Shown here: positions 1-6,399 of the stretch, one piece after another
Numbering within the stretch: the first letter of the stretch is position 1
How the letters are laid out: each line of letters opens with the position of its first letter
NCBI GenBank assembly: GCA_964354485.1
Contig: CAYGZY010000143.1
Span: 1 to 6,487, forward strand
DNA from: CAYGXH01 sp964354485
GTDB taxonomy: Bacteria > Bacteroidota > Ignavibacteria > UBA10030 > SZUA-254
Reading direction: 5' to 3'
DNA length: 6,487 bases
The notes under the pieces: generated by a model
Told to the model about the DNA's origin: nothing
The model's input: only the letters and a program-made list of their open reading frames with translations
Database searches by the model: none
Made by a program: the position numbers and the translations under genes

Positions 1-1092
1 GACCTCCGGGCCGACCGCCAGCCGGAATTCACGCAAATCGATGTGGAAATGTCGTTTGCCGATGAATCGGATGTCATGAGCGTCACTGAAGGGCTGATGG
101 TGCGCTTCTTCAGAGAACTCAAAGGAGTGGAAATAACAACGCCGTTTCCGAGGATTCTCTACAAAGAAGCTATGGAAAACTACGGGTCCGACAAACCCGA
201 TACGCGTTTCGGTATCCAACTTCATTCGATTTCCGACGTATGCACAAACACTCAATTCAGGATTTTTAGTGAAACAGTGCAAAAGGGTGGTGTTGTCGCG
301 GGACTTACGGCTCCGGCTTGCGCCTCCTTTTCGCGCAGTCAGATAGACGGACTCACAGATTTTGTTAAAAAGCTCGGCGCCGGCGGACTGGTCTGGATCC
401 GTGTCAGCGACGGTAAGATGGAATCTCCGGTAGAAAAATTTCTCGGGCAGGACGTACTCCGGAAAATCGCAGAGAGAATGGATGCGCACGACGGCGACCT
501 CGTTCTCATGATTTCCGATGCATGGTCAAAAGCGTATACGATACTCGGAGCGCTCCGCCTCGAAATCGGACGTCGGCTTAATGTGATCGATGAAGGCAAG
601 GATCATCTGCTCTGGGTTACGGATTTTCCGATGTTCGAATACGATGACACGGAAAAGAGGTATGTGGCAGTTCATCATCCTTTCACGTCGCCGAACCTCG
701 ATGATATACCTCTGATAGACAAAGAACCGTCCAAAGCGCGTGCACGCGCCTATGATCTCGTCCTGAACGGCAATGAAATCGCAGGCGGAAGCATACGGAT
801 ACACGACCGGTCGCTCCAGACGTCAGTTTTCAAACTCCTCGGCATCGACGAAAAAGAGGCGAGAGAGAAATTCGGTTTTCTCCTCGACGCGTTCCGCTAC
901 GGAGCGCCCCCTCACGGCGGTATTGCATTCGGCTTTGACAGAATCTGCATGATCCTTGCGGGGGAAAAATCGATCAGGGATGTTATTGCATTTCCAAAAA
1001 CAACAAGCGCCATGTCTCTCATGGACAATTCACCATCGCACGTTGATCCTGTCCAGCTGAAAGACCTGCACATCAAAATCACAGATGAATAA
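1..1092 (+). CDS. aspS: Aspartyl-tRNA synthetase, 3' part (5' end outside window)
   Basis: Class II aminoacyl-tRNA synthetase that charges tRNA-Asp with aspartate using ATP in the cytoplasm. The reading frame is open from base 1 and begins inside motif 2 (DLRADRQPEFTQID), so the anticodon-binding domain and motif 1 lie upstream. 363 residues are visible; the family is usually about 590, and E. coli AspRS has a similar length after this point. In order (numbered from the first visible residue) I see YGSDKPDTRF just before the insertion, the bacterial GAD insertion domain at roughly 79-175, the VTDFPMFEY and HHPFTSP active-site blocks, the GGSIRIHDR block, motif 3 as GFDR at 311-314, and the C-terminal AFPKT...DNSPSHVD signature. 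It ends in TAA, and prfB begins 21 bases later, suggesting co-transcription. Whether it also charges tRNA-Asn cannot be judged because the N-terminal domain is missing. Identification is secure. Confidence 0.97.
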   Translation, partial: DLRADRQPEFTQIDVEMSFADESDVMSVTEGLMVRFFRELKGVEITTPFPRILYKEAMENYGSDKPDTRFGIQLHSISDVCTNTQFRIFSETVQKGGVVAGLTAPACASFSRSQIDGLTDFVKKLGAGGLVWIRVSDGKMESPVEKFLGQDVLRKIAERMDAHDGDLVLMISDAWSKAYTILGALRLEIGRRLNVIDEGKDHLLWVTDFPMFEYDDTEKRYVAVHHPFTSPNLDDIPLIDKEPSKARARAYDLVLNGNEIAGGSIRIHDRSLQTSVFKLLGIDEKEAREKFGFLLDAFRYGAPPHGGIAFGFDRICMILAGEKSIRDVIAFPKTTSAMSLMDNSPSHVDPVQLKDLHIKITDE

Positions 1093-1101
1093 TTTGTTCA
1101 G

Positions 1102-1106
1102 AAGGA
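1102..1106 (+). promoter_or_regulatory. Ribosome binding site of prfB
   Basis: AAGGA lies seven bases before the ATG at 1114. It decides the true start of prfB, which is otherwise hidden because the first 23 codons are in a different frame from the rest of the gene. Confidence 0.8.
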
Positions 1107-1113
1107 CAATTCC

Positions 1114-2218
1114 ATGTTCAGCGATTTTAAGGACAGACTAAACGAACTGCAGACGAAATTAATGAGTCTCCGGGGGTATCTTTGACATTGATGTCAAGGA
1201 GCAGGAGATAAATAAGCTCGAAACGAAAACTCACGCGCCCGAATTCTGGAATGACAATGTAGCAGCACAGAAAACCATGCAGGCGCTTAACCAGATGAAA
1301 TCCTGGGTGGATAAATGGAATTCCGTACACCGCGAACTCAATGATGCCAAAGCTCTCTGTGAATTGGCGGCAGAGACTTCAGAAGAGTCAATGACTGCTG
1401 AACTTGATGCAGAAGTAAACCGGATTGAAGGCGATCTTGCCGAATTGGAATTCCGGAACATGCTCAGCGGAGAAGATGATGAGAAGAATTGTATTCTCAC
1501 AATACATGCAGGCGCCGGCGGGACGGAAGCGCAGGACTGGGCAGAAATGCTCATGCGCATGTATCTCAGGTGGTGCGAAAGGAAAGGTTTCAAAACTTTC
1601 CTACTCGATGAGACGGCAGGTGAAGGCGCAGGTATCAAGAGCGCCGATATCGAAGTGCAGGGACAGTACGCTTATGGATACCTGAAAGCCGAGTCGGGTG
1701 TCCATCGACTGGTTAGAATTTCGCCGTTCGATGCCAATGCGAGACGGCATACATCATTTGCATCGATATTTGTGTATCCGGAAGTAGAAGACGATGTAGA
1801 AATTGAAATCAATCCTGCCGATCTCGAATTTGCGTCCTATAGATCGGGCGGAAAAGGAGGGCAGAACGTCAACAAGGTTGAAACCGCAGTCCGCATCAAA
1901 CACATTCCCAGCGGTATTATTGTCGCATGCCAGCAGGAACGCTCGCAGTTTCAGAACCGTGAACGCGCAATGAAGATGCTCAAGTCGCGCCTCTACCAGC
2001 AGAAAAAGGAAGAAGAGGCCGCCAGACTTTCAGCCATCGAGAGCACTAAGAAAAAAATTGAATGGGGAAGCCAGATACGTTCGTACGTGTTTCATCCGTA
2101 CAATCTCGTTAAGGACCATCGGACGGATATCGAAACAAGTAACACGCAGGCGGTCATGGATGGCGCGATCGACAATTTTATAAAAGCATTTCTCCTCATG
2201 TATGGACAGAAGGTGTGA
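1114..2218 (+). CDS. prfB: Peptide chain release factor 2, with programmed +1 frameshift
   Basis: RF2 recognises UGA and UAA in the ribosomal A site and triggers peptide release. The ATG at 1114 follows AAGGA (1102-1106) with good spacing. Reading from it gives 23 codons ending RGYL and then an in-frame TGA (1183-1185). Skipping one base after CTT (1180-1182) continues as DIDVKEQE and stays open to the TGA at 2216-2218, giving 367 residues against 365 in E. coli RF2. The decoding tripeptide SPF lies at residues 203-205 (VRISPFDANARRHTSF), and the catalytic GGQ at 248-250 (GGKGGQNVNKVET). A lysine stands directly before GGQ, where E. coli has Thr or Ala. The terminal TGA is followed at once by TAA in frame. 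A gene call starting at the ATG at 1277 would lose 54 N-terminal residues and is wrong. Identification and frameshift are both well supported. Confidence 0.97.
1171..1186 (+). promoter_or_regulatory. prfB +1 programmed frameshift site
   Basis: The site reads CGG GGG TAT CTT TGA C. It matches the classic RF2 recoding signal (SD-like AGGGGG, three-base spacer, slippery CUU, UGA, then C) except that the first base of the SD-like element is C. When RF2 is scarce, the ribosome pauses at UGA; the peptidyl tRNA-Leu slips from CUU to UUU and translation resumes at GAC in the +1 frame. When RF2 is abundant, it terminates and shuts down its own synthesis. The role is established for the family; the match here is read directly. 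Confidence 0.96.
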
Positions 2219-2287
2219 TAAAATTAAGATTTTCTCTTCACTTTCTATGAGAGCACAAAACACACCCTCGCGGGTAAATCTCCCATC

Positions 2288-3505
2288 ATGAAAACATCCT
2301 TCTTCATCGCAAAACGGTATATCGAAACTCAACGGAAAAGCGGCTTCCTTTCATTTATCACACTCATTGCAATTGCGGGTGTAACTCTCGGAACAGCCGC
2401 ACTCATCATCACGCTTTCCATACTAGATGGCTTCGAAAGAGAAATCAGAGAAAAAGTAATTTCCTTTACGTCGCATATTGAAGTCCACGGTTATCAGAAT
2501 CAGCCGCTCGGCAATGCAGGCGGATCCATGGAAAAGGTGAAAAACGAAGTTCCCGGGGTTGTCAGCATTACCCCCTTTGCCGCCCGTGAGTGTCTGATAC
2601 GGTCAAGGACTGAAGTCGACGGCGTTTTCCTTAAAGGAATCGAGAGGGAAGGTGAAATGCTGTTATCGAAAAGGTATCTCATGGAGGGTAAATTTTCTCT
2701 CGAAGGGGAAAATGCACTGCCCGGCATCGTCATAGGCAGACGCCTCGCTCTTCGTCTTAACAGCGCTGTGGGGGATACGCTCGTTCTGTTTGCTGTTCCG
2801 GGTGAACGCTTGGTCCCCGGACAACCGATTGTTCAAAAATTTGTTCTTACAGGTACATACGAGTCGGGTATGGCCGAATTCGATGATGTGTATGCATACG
2901 CGCCTCTCCGCCAAACGCAGAAGCTGTTGGGACTCGGTTCCATGGTATCGGGGTATGAGGTGTATGTGGATGACGTATCTAAATCCGAACAGATTGCAGA
3001 AAAAATTCAGAAACTTCTCGGTTACCCTCACTCTGCAAGAACGGTTTTCAGGATGTACCGGAATCTCTTTTCGTGGATTGAGCTACAGCAAAAAATGTCG
3101 CCTATTATGCTCAGTCTTATCATTATCGTTGCTACATTCAATATCATCGGCACACTGCTGATGTTCGTCCTTGAGAAAACGCGTGCGGTCGGTATTTTGA
3201 AGGCGCTTGGAGCCGGTCCGCGGCTCATCAGGCGAATATTTCTGTTCCAGGGGCTCTTCATCGCAACAGTCGGTATCGGATTGGGTAATATCCTCGCGTT
3301 CCTACTCTGCTGGCTGCAAAAAAATATGCATCTTATTTCAATCCCTTCCGACATTTACTACATGGATAGTGTCCCGATTTCAATGGATGTGGAAAATTTT
3401 GTTATTGTGTCGGTGATCGCGTTCGTACTTTGCATGGCTACGACCATGATACCGACGCGATTGGCTGCGAAACTTGATACCGTAGCAGCGCTGAGGTTCG
3501 GATGA
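2288..3505 (+). CDS. LolC/LolE-family lipoprotein-releasing ABC permease (first of two)
   Basis: 405-residue inner-membrane permease of the MacB/FtsX-type superfamily, in the subgroup that extracts lipoproteins from the inner membrane for the outer membrane. The family N-terminal pattern FFIAKRY is at residues 5-11. Membrane segment 1 follows at about 21-46 (GVTLGTAALIITLSI, then LDGFERE). A large periplasmic domain of about 220 residues comes next, then three segments at about 272-294 (IIIVATFNIIGTLLMF), 317-340 and 370-392, giving the usual four-helix layout. EKTRAVGILKALG after segment 2 is the cytoplasmic coupling region. The start is fixed by the position of FFIAKRY, but no good ribosome binding site precedes it. 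Its last codon overlaps the next permease (ATGA), and a LolD-like ATPase follows. I cannot say whether it is the LolC or LolE equivalent. MacB-like exporters are the alternative, but they usually carry a fused or different ATPase arrangement. Confidence 0.9.
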   Translation: MKTSFFIAKRYIETQRKSGFLSFITLIAIAGVTLGTAALIITLSILDGFEREIREKVISFTSHIEVHGYQNQPLGNAGGSMEKVKNEVPGVVSITPFAARECLIRSRTEVDGVFLKGIEREGEMLLSKRYLMEGKFSLEGENALPGIVIGRRLALRLNSAVGDTLVLFAVPGERLVPGQPIVQKFVLTGTYESGMAEFDDVYAYAPLRQTQKLLGLGSMVSGYEVYVDDVSKSEQIAEKIQKLLGYPHSARTVFRMYRNLFSWIELQQKMSPIMLSLIIIVATFNIIGTLLMFVLEKTRAVGILKALGAGPRLIRRIFLFQGLFIATVGIGLGNILAFLLCWLQKNMHLISIPSDIYYMDSVPISMDVENFVIVSVIAFVLCMATTMIPTRLAAKLDTVAALRFG

Positions 3506-4737
3506 TCACACCGGTGGAATTTTTCATTGCCAGACGGTACCTCAGGGCGAAGAGAAAGATCCGTTTCATTAATGTCATCAGTTATATATCGATCATAGGA
3601 ATAGCCATCGGTGTAGCGGCGCTTCTCGTTGCTCTCTCGGTCTTTAACGGATTCAGCGGCGTCGTTACGTCTGTTCTCATCGGATTTGATCCGCATTTAC
3701 GTATAGAGAAAAAAGGTGGTTTTGGTCCGGAGGAATATACACAAGCAGTTGAACATATTCAGAAAACCGGGGATGTCCATGCCTTCGCGCCGTTTGTTTC
3801 TGGTAAAGCAATGCTCTCGTCGGGATCGTTCAATCGGGTGGTGTATCTAAAGGGAATGGATCAGGCAGATGTAGGAGAGGTGACGGGACTGAAAAACCGG
3901 TTGGTTCTTGGTGAGATTGCATTCCGTGATTCTTCCGGTTTGCCGGGCATCGTTATCGGTCTGACGCTCGCCGACCGGCTTGCAGCGGTGGCAGGGAACG
4001 ATATCATTGTCTATAGTCCGCAGGCAATCCAGACCGCATTTACCGGCATCAGTATGCCCGGAGGAATGAAGTTCCGTGTTACGGGAATCTACGAATCGAA
4101 TAATAAGGAATACGACGGAAGCTATGCATTCATTTCACTGGGCGATGCCCGGGTAGTTTTCGACGCTCAGAACCGGTTGGACGGTATCGAAGTGAGACTT
4201 CAAGACTACAAGCGATCGGAAGAGTTTAAAGATAAACTGCTCCGGAGCGTTCCGGCCGGGACGGTCGTATCGACATGGTTTGATCTGCACAAGAGTCTCT
4301 ATACGGTGATGAGAATTGAACGATGGACAGGTTATGTCCTCCTTAGCTTGATCATACTTGTGGCGACATTCAATATGCTTGGCTCGCTTACCATGGGCGT
4401 TATTGAAAAGGAACGCGATATCAGCGTTCTGCAGGCAATGGGGATGACGAGGAAGAATATTTCCCGGCTGTTCATGACCGAGGGATTGTTTCTCGGTATT
4501 GTTGGAACGATTGCGGGAATTGCCATCGGTATTGTGGTTCTGTACCTGCAGATGGAATACAATATCTTTCCTCTCGATACGACGGTATACATCATCCCCG
4601 CAATACCCGTTGAAATTCGCTGGAGTGATTTTCTTTTGATTGGATGTTCTTCGGTCGGATTATCGTGGCTGGCAGCGTGGTATCCCGCGCACCGCGCAGC
4701 TGCGATTGCCCCGGCAAAAGGATTACGGTGGGAATAA
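3502..4737 (+). CDS. LolC/LolE-family lipoprotein-releasing ABC permease (second of two)
   Basis: 411-residue paralogue of the preceding gene with the same plan: FFIARRYLRAKRK at residues 7-19, membrane segment 1 at about 22-47 followed by VFNGF, a periplasmic domain of about 220 residues, and segments at about 276-298 (IILVATFNMLGSLTMGV), 324-346 and 376-396. EKERDISVLQAMGM is the cytoplasmic coupling stretch and matches EKTRAVGILKALGA of its neighbour. The C-terminus AHRAAAIAPAKGLRWE resembles the usual family ending (..RAARLDPxEALRYE). The ATG overlaps the stop of the first permease by four bases, with GAGG just upstream (3493-3496), so translation is probably coupled and the two products made in equal amounts. 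Together they are inferred to form the membrane heterodimer of a Lol complex. Which is LolC and which LolE cannot be assigned from the sequence alone. Confidence 0.9.
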   Translation: MITPVEFFIARRYLRAKRKIRFINVISYISIIGIAIGVAALLVALSVFNGFSGVVTSVLIGFDPHLRIEKKGGFGPEEYTQAVEHIQKTGDVHAFAPFVSGKAMLSSGSFNRVVYLKGMDQADVGEVTGLKNRLVLGEIAFRDSSGLPGIVIGLTLADRLAAVAGNDIIVYSPQAIQTAFTGISMPGGMKFRVTGIYESNNKEYDGSYAFISLGDARVVFDAQNRLDGIEVRLQDYKRSEEFKDKLLRSVPAGTVVSTWFDLHKSLYTVMRIERWTGYVLLSLIILVATFNMLGSLTMGVIEKERDISVLQAMGMTRKNISRLFMTEGLFLGIVGTIAGIAIGIVVLYLQMEYNIFPLDTTVYIIPAIPVEIRWSDFLLIGCSSVGLSWLAAWYPAHRAAAIAPAKGLRWE

Positions 4738-4738
4738 C

Positions 4739-5428
4739 ATGGAAACAAAGATAATTACAGGCAGTAACATTCATAAGAATTTTTCTCTCGACCGGAAAGG
4801 AGGACAGCTCCTTCAGGTTCTCAGAGGGATCGATATCGCCGTCGTTAAGGGAGAGATGATCGCGATCGTCGGCGCTTCGGGGTCGGGGAAAAGTACACTG
4901 CTACACGTATTGGGAGGTTTGGACAGACCCTCTGAGGGAAAAGTACTTTGGAAGGAGAGCGATATTTCAGCGCTGACCGATGAAGAGATTGCGAAACGGC
5001 GGCGTACGATGATCGGCTTTGTTTTTCAGTTTCACAACCTGCTTCCCGAATTCAGCGCTGTTGAAAATGTAATGATTCCCATGATGATCGCCGGCGAGGG
5101 AAGCGGTAAAGCTCGGGCTCGCGCAGAAGTATTGCTGAACAAGGTTGGATTGGGCGATCGGAAAGATCACAGACCGTCTGAACTTTCAGGCGGTGAGTTG
5201 CAGCGTGTTGCGGTCGTGCGGGCGCTCGCGAACGAACCGGAAATTCTATTTGCCGACGAACCGACCGGCAACCTCGATTCCGAAAACAGCGAGCACCTCA
5301 TCGAGTTATTCATAGACTTAAACAGGAAGGATGGTCAGACGATCGTCGTTGTAACTCACAGCGAACAATTTTTTCGGAGAGCTCACCGGATTCTGAAAAT
5401 GACTGATGGAAGACTATCTGCCATTTGA
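4739..5428 (+). CDS. lolD: LolD-like lipoprotein-releasing ABC transporter ATPase
   Basis: 229-residue cytoplasmic ATPase that would power lipoprotein extraction by the two permeases upstream. E. coli LolD has 233 residues. All ABC motifs are intact: Walker A GASGSGKST at 45-53, Q-loop VFQFHNLLPEFSAVENV at about 95-111, signature LSGGELQRVAVVRAL at 149-163, Walker B ILFADEPTGNLDS at 169-181 with catalytic Glu174, and the H-loop His207 in VVVTHSEQ. FQFHNLLPEF and LSGGELQRV are typical of the LolD/MacB/FtsE branch. The ATG at 4739 is preferred because it has a GGTGGG purine stretch six bases upstream and METKII leads directly into the ABC fold. An ATG at 4640 in the same frame would add 33 residues unlike any ABC protein and lying inside the permease gene. 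One base separates it from the permease stop, so it is part of that operon. Confidence 0.93.
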   Translation: METKIITGSNIHKNFSLDRKGGQLLQVLRGIDIAVVKGEMIAIVGASGSGKSTLLHVLGGLDRPSEGKVLWKESDISALTDEEIAKRRRTMIGFVFQFHNLLPEFSAVENVMIPMMIAGEGSGKARARAEVLLNKVGLGDRKDHRPSELSGGELQRVAVVRALANEPEILFADEPTGNLDSENSEHLIELFIDLNRKDGQTIVVVTHSEQFFRRAHRILKMTDGRLSAI

Positions 5429-5453
5429 GAAATTAGAGCTATTTTAGTACATT
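5425..5453 (+). promoter_or_regulatory. Candidate promoter of the small membrane protein gene
   Basis: TTGAGA (5425-5430) and TACATT (5448-5453) are separated by exactly 17 bases and lie at the very end of lolD and in the AT-rich 57-base gap after it. The predicted start of transcription is near 5458-5460, leaving a leader of about 26 bases before the ATG at 5486. The -35 element matches the sigma-70 consensus at five of six positions and the -10 at four. The arrangement also loosely fits the Bacteroidota TTG/TAnnTTTG type. This is inferred from sequence only. Confidence 0.45.
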
Positions 5454-5485
5454 AAATATTATTTCATTACGGACAGGAAATCACC

Positions 5486-5758
5486 ATGGCAAAGAAAGTC
5501 ATAAAAAAAGGAAAGACAGACGTTATCTTTCCGCTTGAAAAAGAGAATTACATTATTCTGGGTATCGGATTGGTCGTCATTATCCTCGGATATATAGCGC
5601 TGTCCGGGAATACGGTTGAGGGATTCTCACAACTGACTGTCGCACCAATCCTCCTGGTCATTGGTTATTGTGTAATCATTCCGTTCGGAATAATGTACCG
5701 GAGGAAACAAAAAGCTCCGGATGCAAGGAAGCCGATTGAACCGGTAAAGGAGGGATGA
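5486..5758 (+). CDS. Small two-helix membrane protein, DUF3098-like
   Basis: 90-residue protein of unknown function. The N-terminus is strongly basic (KKVIKKGKTD). The block FPLEKENYIILGIG, a first hydrophobic segment at about 23-40, the turn SGNTVEGFSQ, a second segment at about 52-70 and a basic tail YRRKQK follow. Positive charge on both ends predicts a hairpin with both termini in the cytoplasm. The pattern (short basic leader, PLxKxNY, LGYIALSG, then a second helix beginning after TVAPILL) resembles DUF3098 proteins, found mainly in Bacteroidota and relatives. I recall this by pattern and could not search for it. AGGA at 5475-5478 lies seven bases before the ATG, supporting this start. 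It follows the Lol-type operon on the same strand but has its own candidate promoter, so a functional link to lipoprotein transport is only a possibility. Its stop lies four bases from the stop of the convergent receiver gene. Confidence 0.8.
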   Translation: MAKKVIKKGKTDVIFPLEKENYIILGIGLVVIILGYIALSGNTVEGFSQLTVAPILLVIGYCVIIPFGIMYRRKQKAPDARKPIEPVKEG

Positions 5759-5762
5759 GCGT

Positions 5763-6131
5763 TCAGGCTTGGAGAACTTTTATCACAACATGGAGAAGTT
5801 CTTCAGGATCGTACGGTTTTGAGATGTAATCCTTCGCTCCGAGTTTTACGCATTCGATGGCTGTGGGAACATCATCGATTGCTGAGAGCATGATGACATG
5901 GGGGTACTTGTTATTTTTTTTCATCTCTTTTAAAACGTCCATACCTCCCATCTTCGGCATCTTCACATCAAGCAGGACGATATCATACTCGTTTCCTTTG
6001 ATCTTTTCAAGCGCCTCGTCACCGTCCGTCGCAGTATCGACATGGAAATCCTCCATTTCGAACTGTTCTTTCAGGCTCAAGCGCAGATCAGGATTATCAT
6101 CGACACAGAGCATTTTCATATGAGCGGGCAT
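5763..6131 (-). CDS. Stand-alone response-regulator receiver protein
   Basis: 122-residue CheY-like receiver domain with no output domain. Its role is to accept a phosphoryl group from a histidine kinase and pass on the signal by protein contact or by further phosphotransfer. All functional residues are present: the acidic pair Asp11-Asp12 (CVDDNP), phospho-acceptor Asp55 (IVLLDVKMPKMGG), Ser83 at the Thr/Ser switch position (VIMLSAIDD), Tyr102 as the aromatic switch, and Lys105-Pro106 (YISKPY). The ATG at 6131 has AGG five bases upstream. An ATG four codons later (MKMLCVDD) would also give a complete domain but lacks a ribosome binding site. No kinase gene is in the window, so the partner is unknown. 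The length is that of a bare domain and the C-terminus (HVVIKVLQA) completes the last helix, so nothing suggests truncation. Confidence 0.93.
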   Translation of the reverse strand: MPAHMKMLCVDDNPDLRLSLKEQFEMEDFHVDTATDGDEALEKIKGNEYDIVLLDVKMPKMGGMDVLKEMKKNNKYPHVIMLSAIDDVPTAIECVKLGAKDYISKPYDPEELLHVVIKVLQA

Positions 6132-6173
6132 GGCTACCTAAAGTTGATTTGAAATTCATTTTTTATTAAAAAG

Positions 6174-6202
6174 AATGTACGAAAGCATCTGCGCAATGTC
6201 AA
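6174..6202 (-). promoter_or_regulatory. Candidate promoter of the receiver gene
   Basis: On the minus strand, a perfect TTGACA (6202-6197) is followed after exactly 17 bases by TACATT (6179-6174). Transcription would start near the A at 6167, giving a leader of about 36 bases that is AT-rich and contains the AGG ribosome binding site. The -35 is fully consensus for sigma-70 and the -10 matches at four of six positions. TTG followed 20 bases later by TAcaTTcT also comes close to the Bacteroidota promoter pattern. Confidence 0.6.
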
Positions 6203-6247
6203 CGAGGGTGTGCGCTTAACTCACATCGCCCGGCTCCCCGTGTTGCC

Positions 6248-6325
6248 TCATAATAAAAGGTAACCGTAGAGGAGGACAAGGTAGCGATTGATTTTGTAGG
6301 ATTCCACTGTTGTTTTTTTGTTCAT
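6248..6325 (-). CDS. Possible 25-residue small protein (doubtful)
   Basis: An ATG-to-TGA frame encodes a peptide with a basic, polar start (MNKKTTVESYKINR) and a hydrophobic end (YLVLLYGYLLL), the shape of a tiny membrane-anchored peptide. A strong purine run AAGGAAGGA lies upstream (6350-6342), but 16 bases from the ATG, which is too far for normal initiation. It sits upstream of, and on the same strand as, the receiver promoter. With no homologue recognised and poor spacing, chance is the more likely explanation. Confidence 0.15.
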   Translation of the reverse strand: MNKKTTVESYKINRYLVLLYGYLLL

Positions 6326-6356
6326 GATTATTTGTTATTGATCCTTCCTTGGTGAT

Positions 6357-6399
6357 ACCTCTGTAGGGGTTGCAGATGCTCTTTCCGGGAGCGTTGCAA
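6357..6399. repeat. Tandem nested hairpins, possible dispersed-repeat remnant
   Basis: Two inverted repeats sit side by side in the untranslated tail of the window. The first is ACCTC-TGTA-GGGGT (6357-6370), a five-pair stem with one G.T pair and a tetraloop. The second (6370-6399) has outer arms TTGCA/TGCAA, a single bulged G at 6375, an A-T and a T.G pair, inner arms GCTC/GAGC and a seven-base loop, making eleven pairs in all. On the plus strand it is followed by T-rich sequence (TTTAGTGTTTTT), which looks weakly like a terminator, but no plus-strand gene ends here. Short modules of this kind occur as dispersed repeats in FCB genomes; that link is my inference from memory. Confidence 0.5.

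Noticed and set aside
1114..1185. Frameshift or sequencing error making prfB a pseudogene
   Set aside because: The break coincides exactly with the known prfB recoding signal, and the rest of the protein is intact with SPF and GGQ.
1277..2218. A shorter prfB starting at the ATG at 1277
   Set aside because: The +1 frameshift at 1180-1184 joins a 23-codon leader with a good ribosome binding site to this frame, restoring the full RF2 N-terminus and normal length.
2232..2252. Possible terminator after prfB (TCTC/GAGA)
   Set aside because: Only four pairs with a long loop and no T tract follows; read-through into the permease genes is as likely.
4640..4738. 33-residue N-terminal extension of the ATPase
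   Set aside because: It lies inside the upstream permease gene, is unlike ABC proteins, and the ATG at 4739 has proper upstream spacing.
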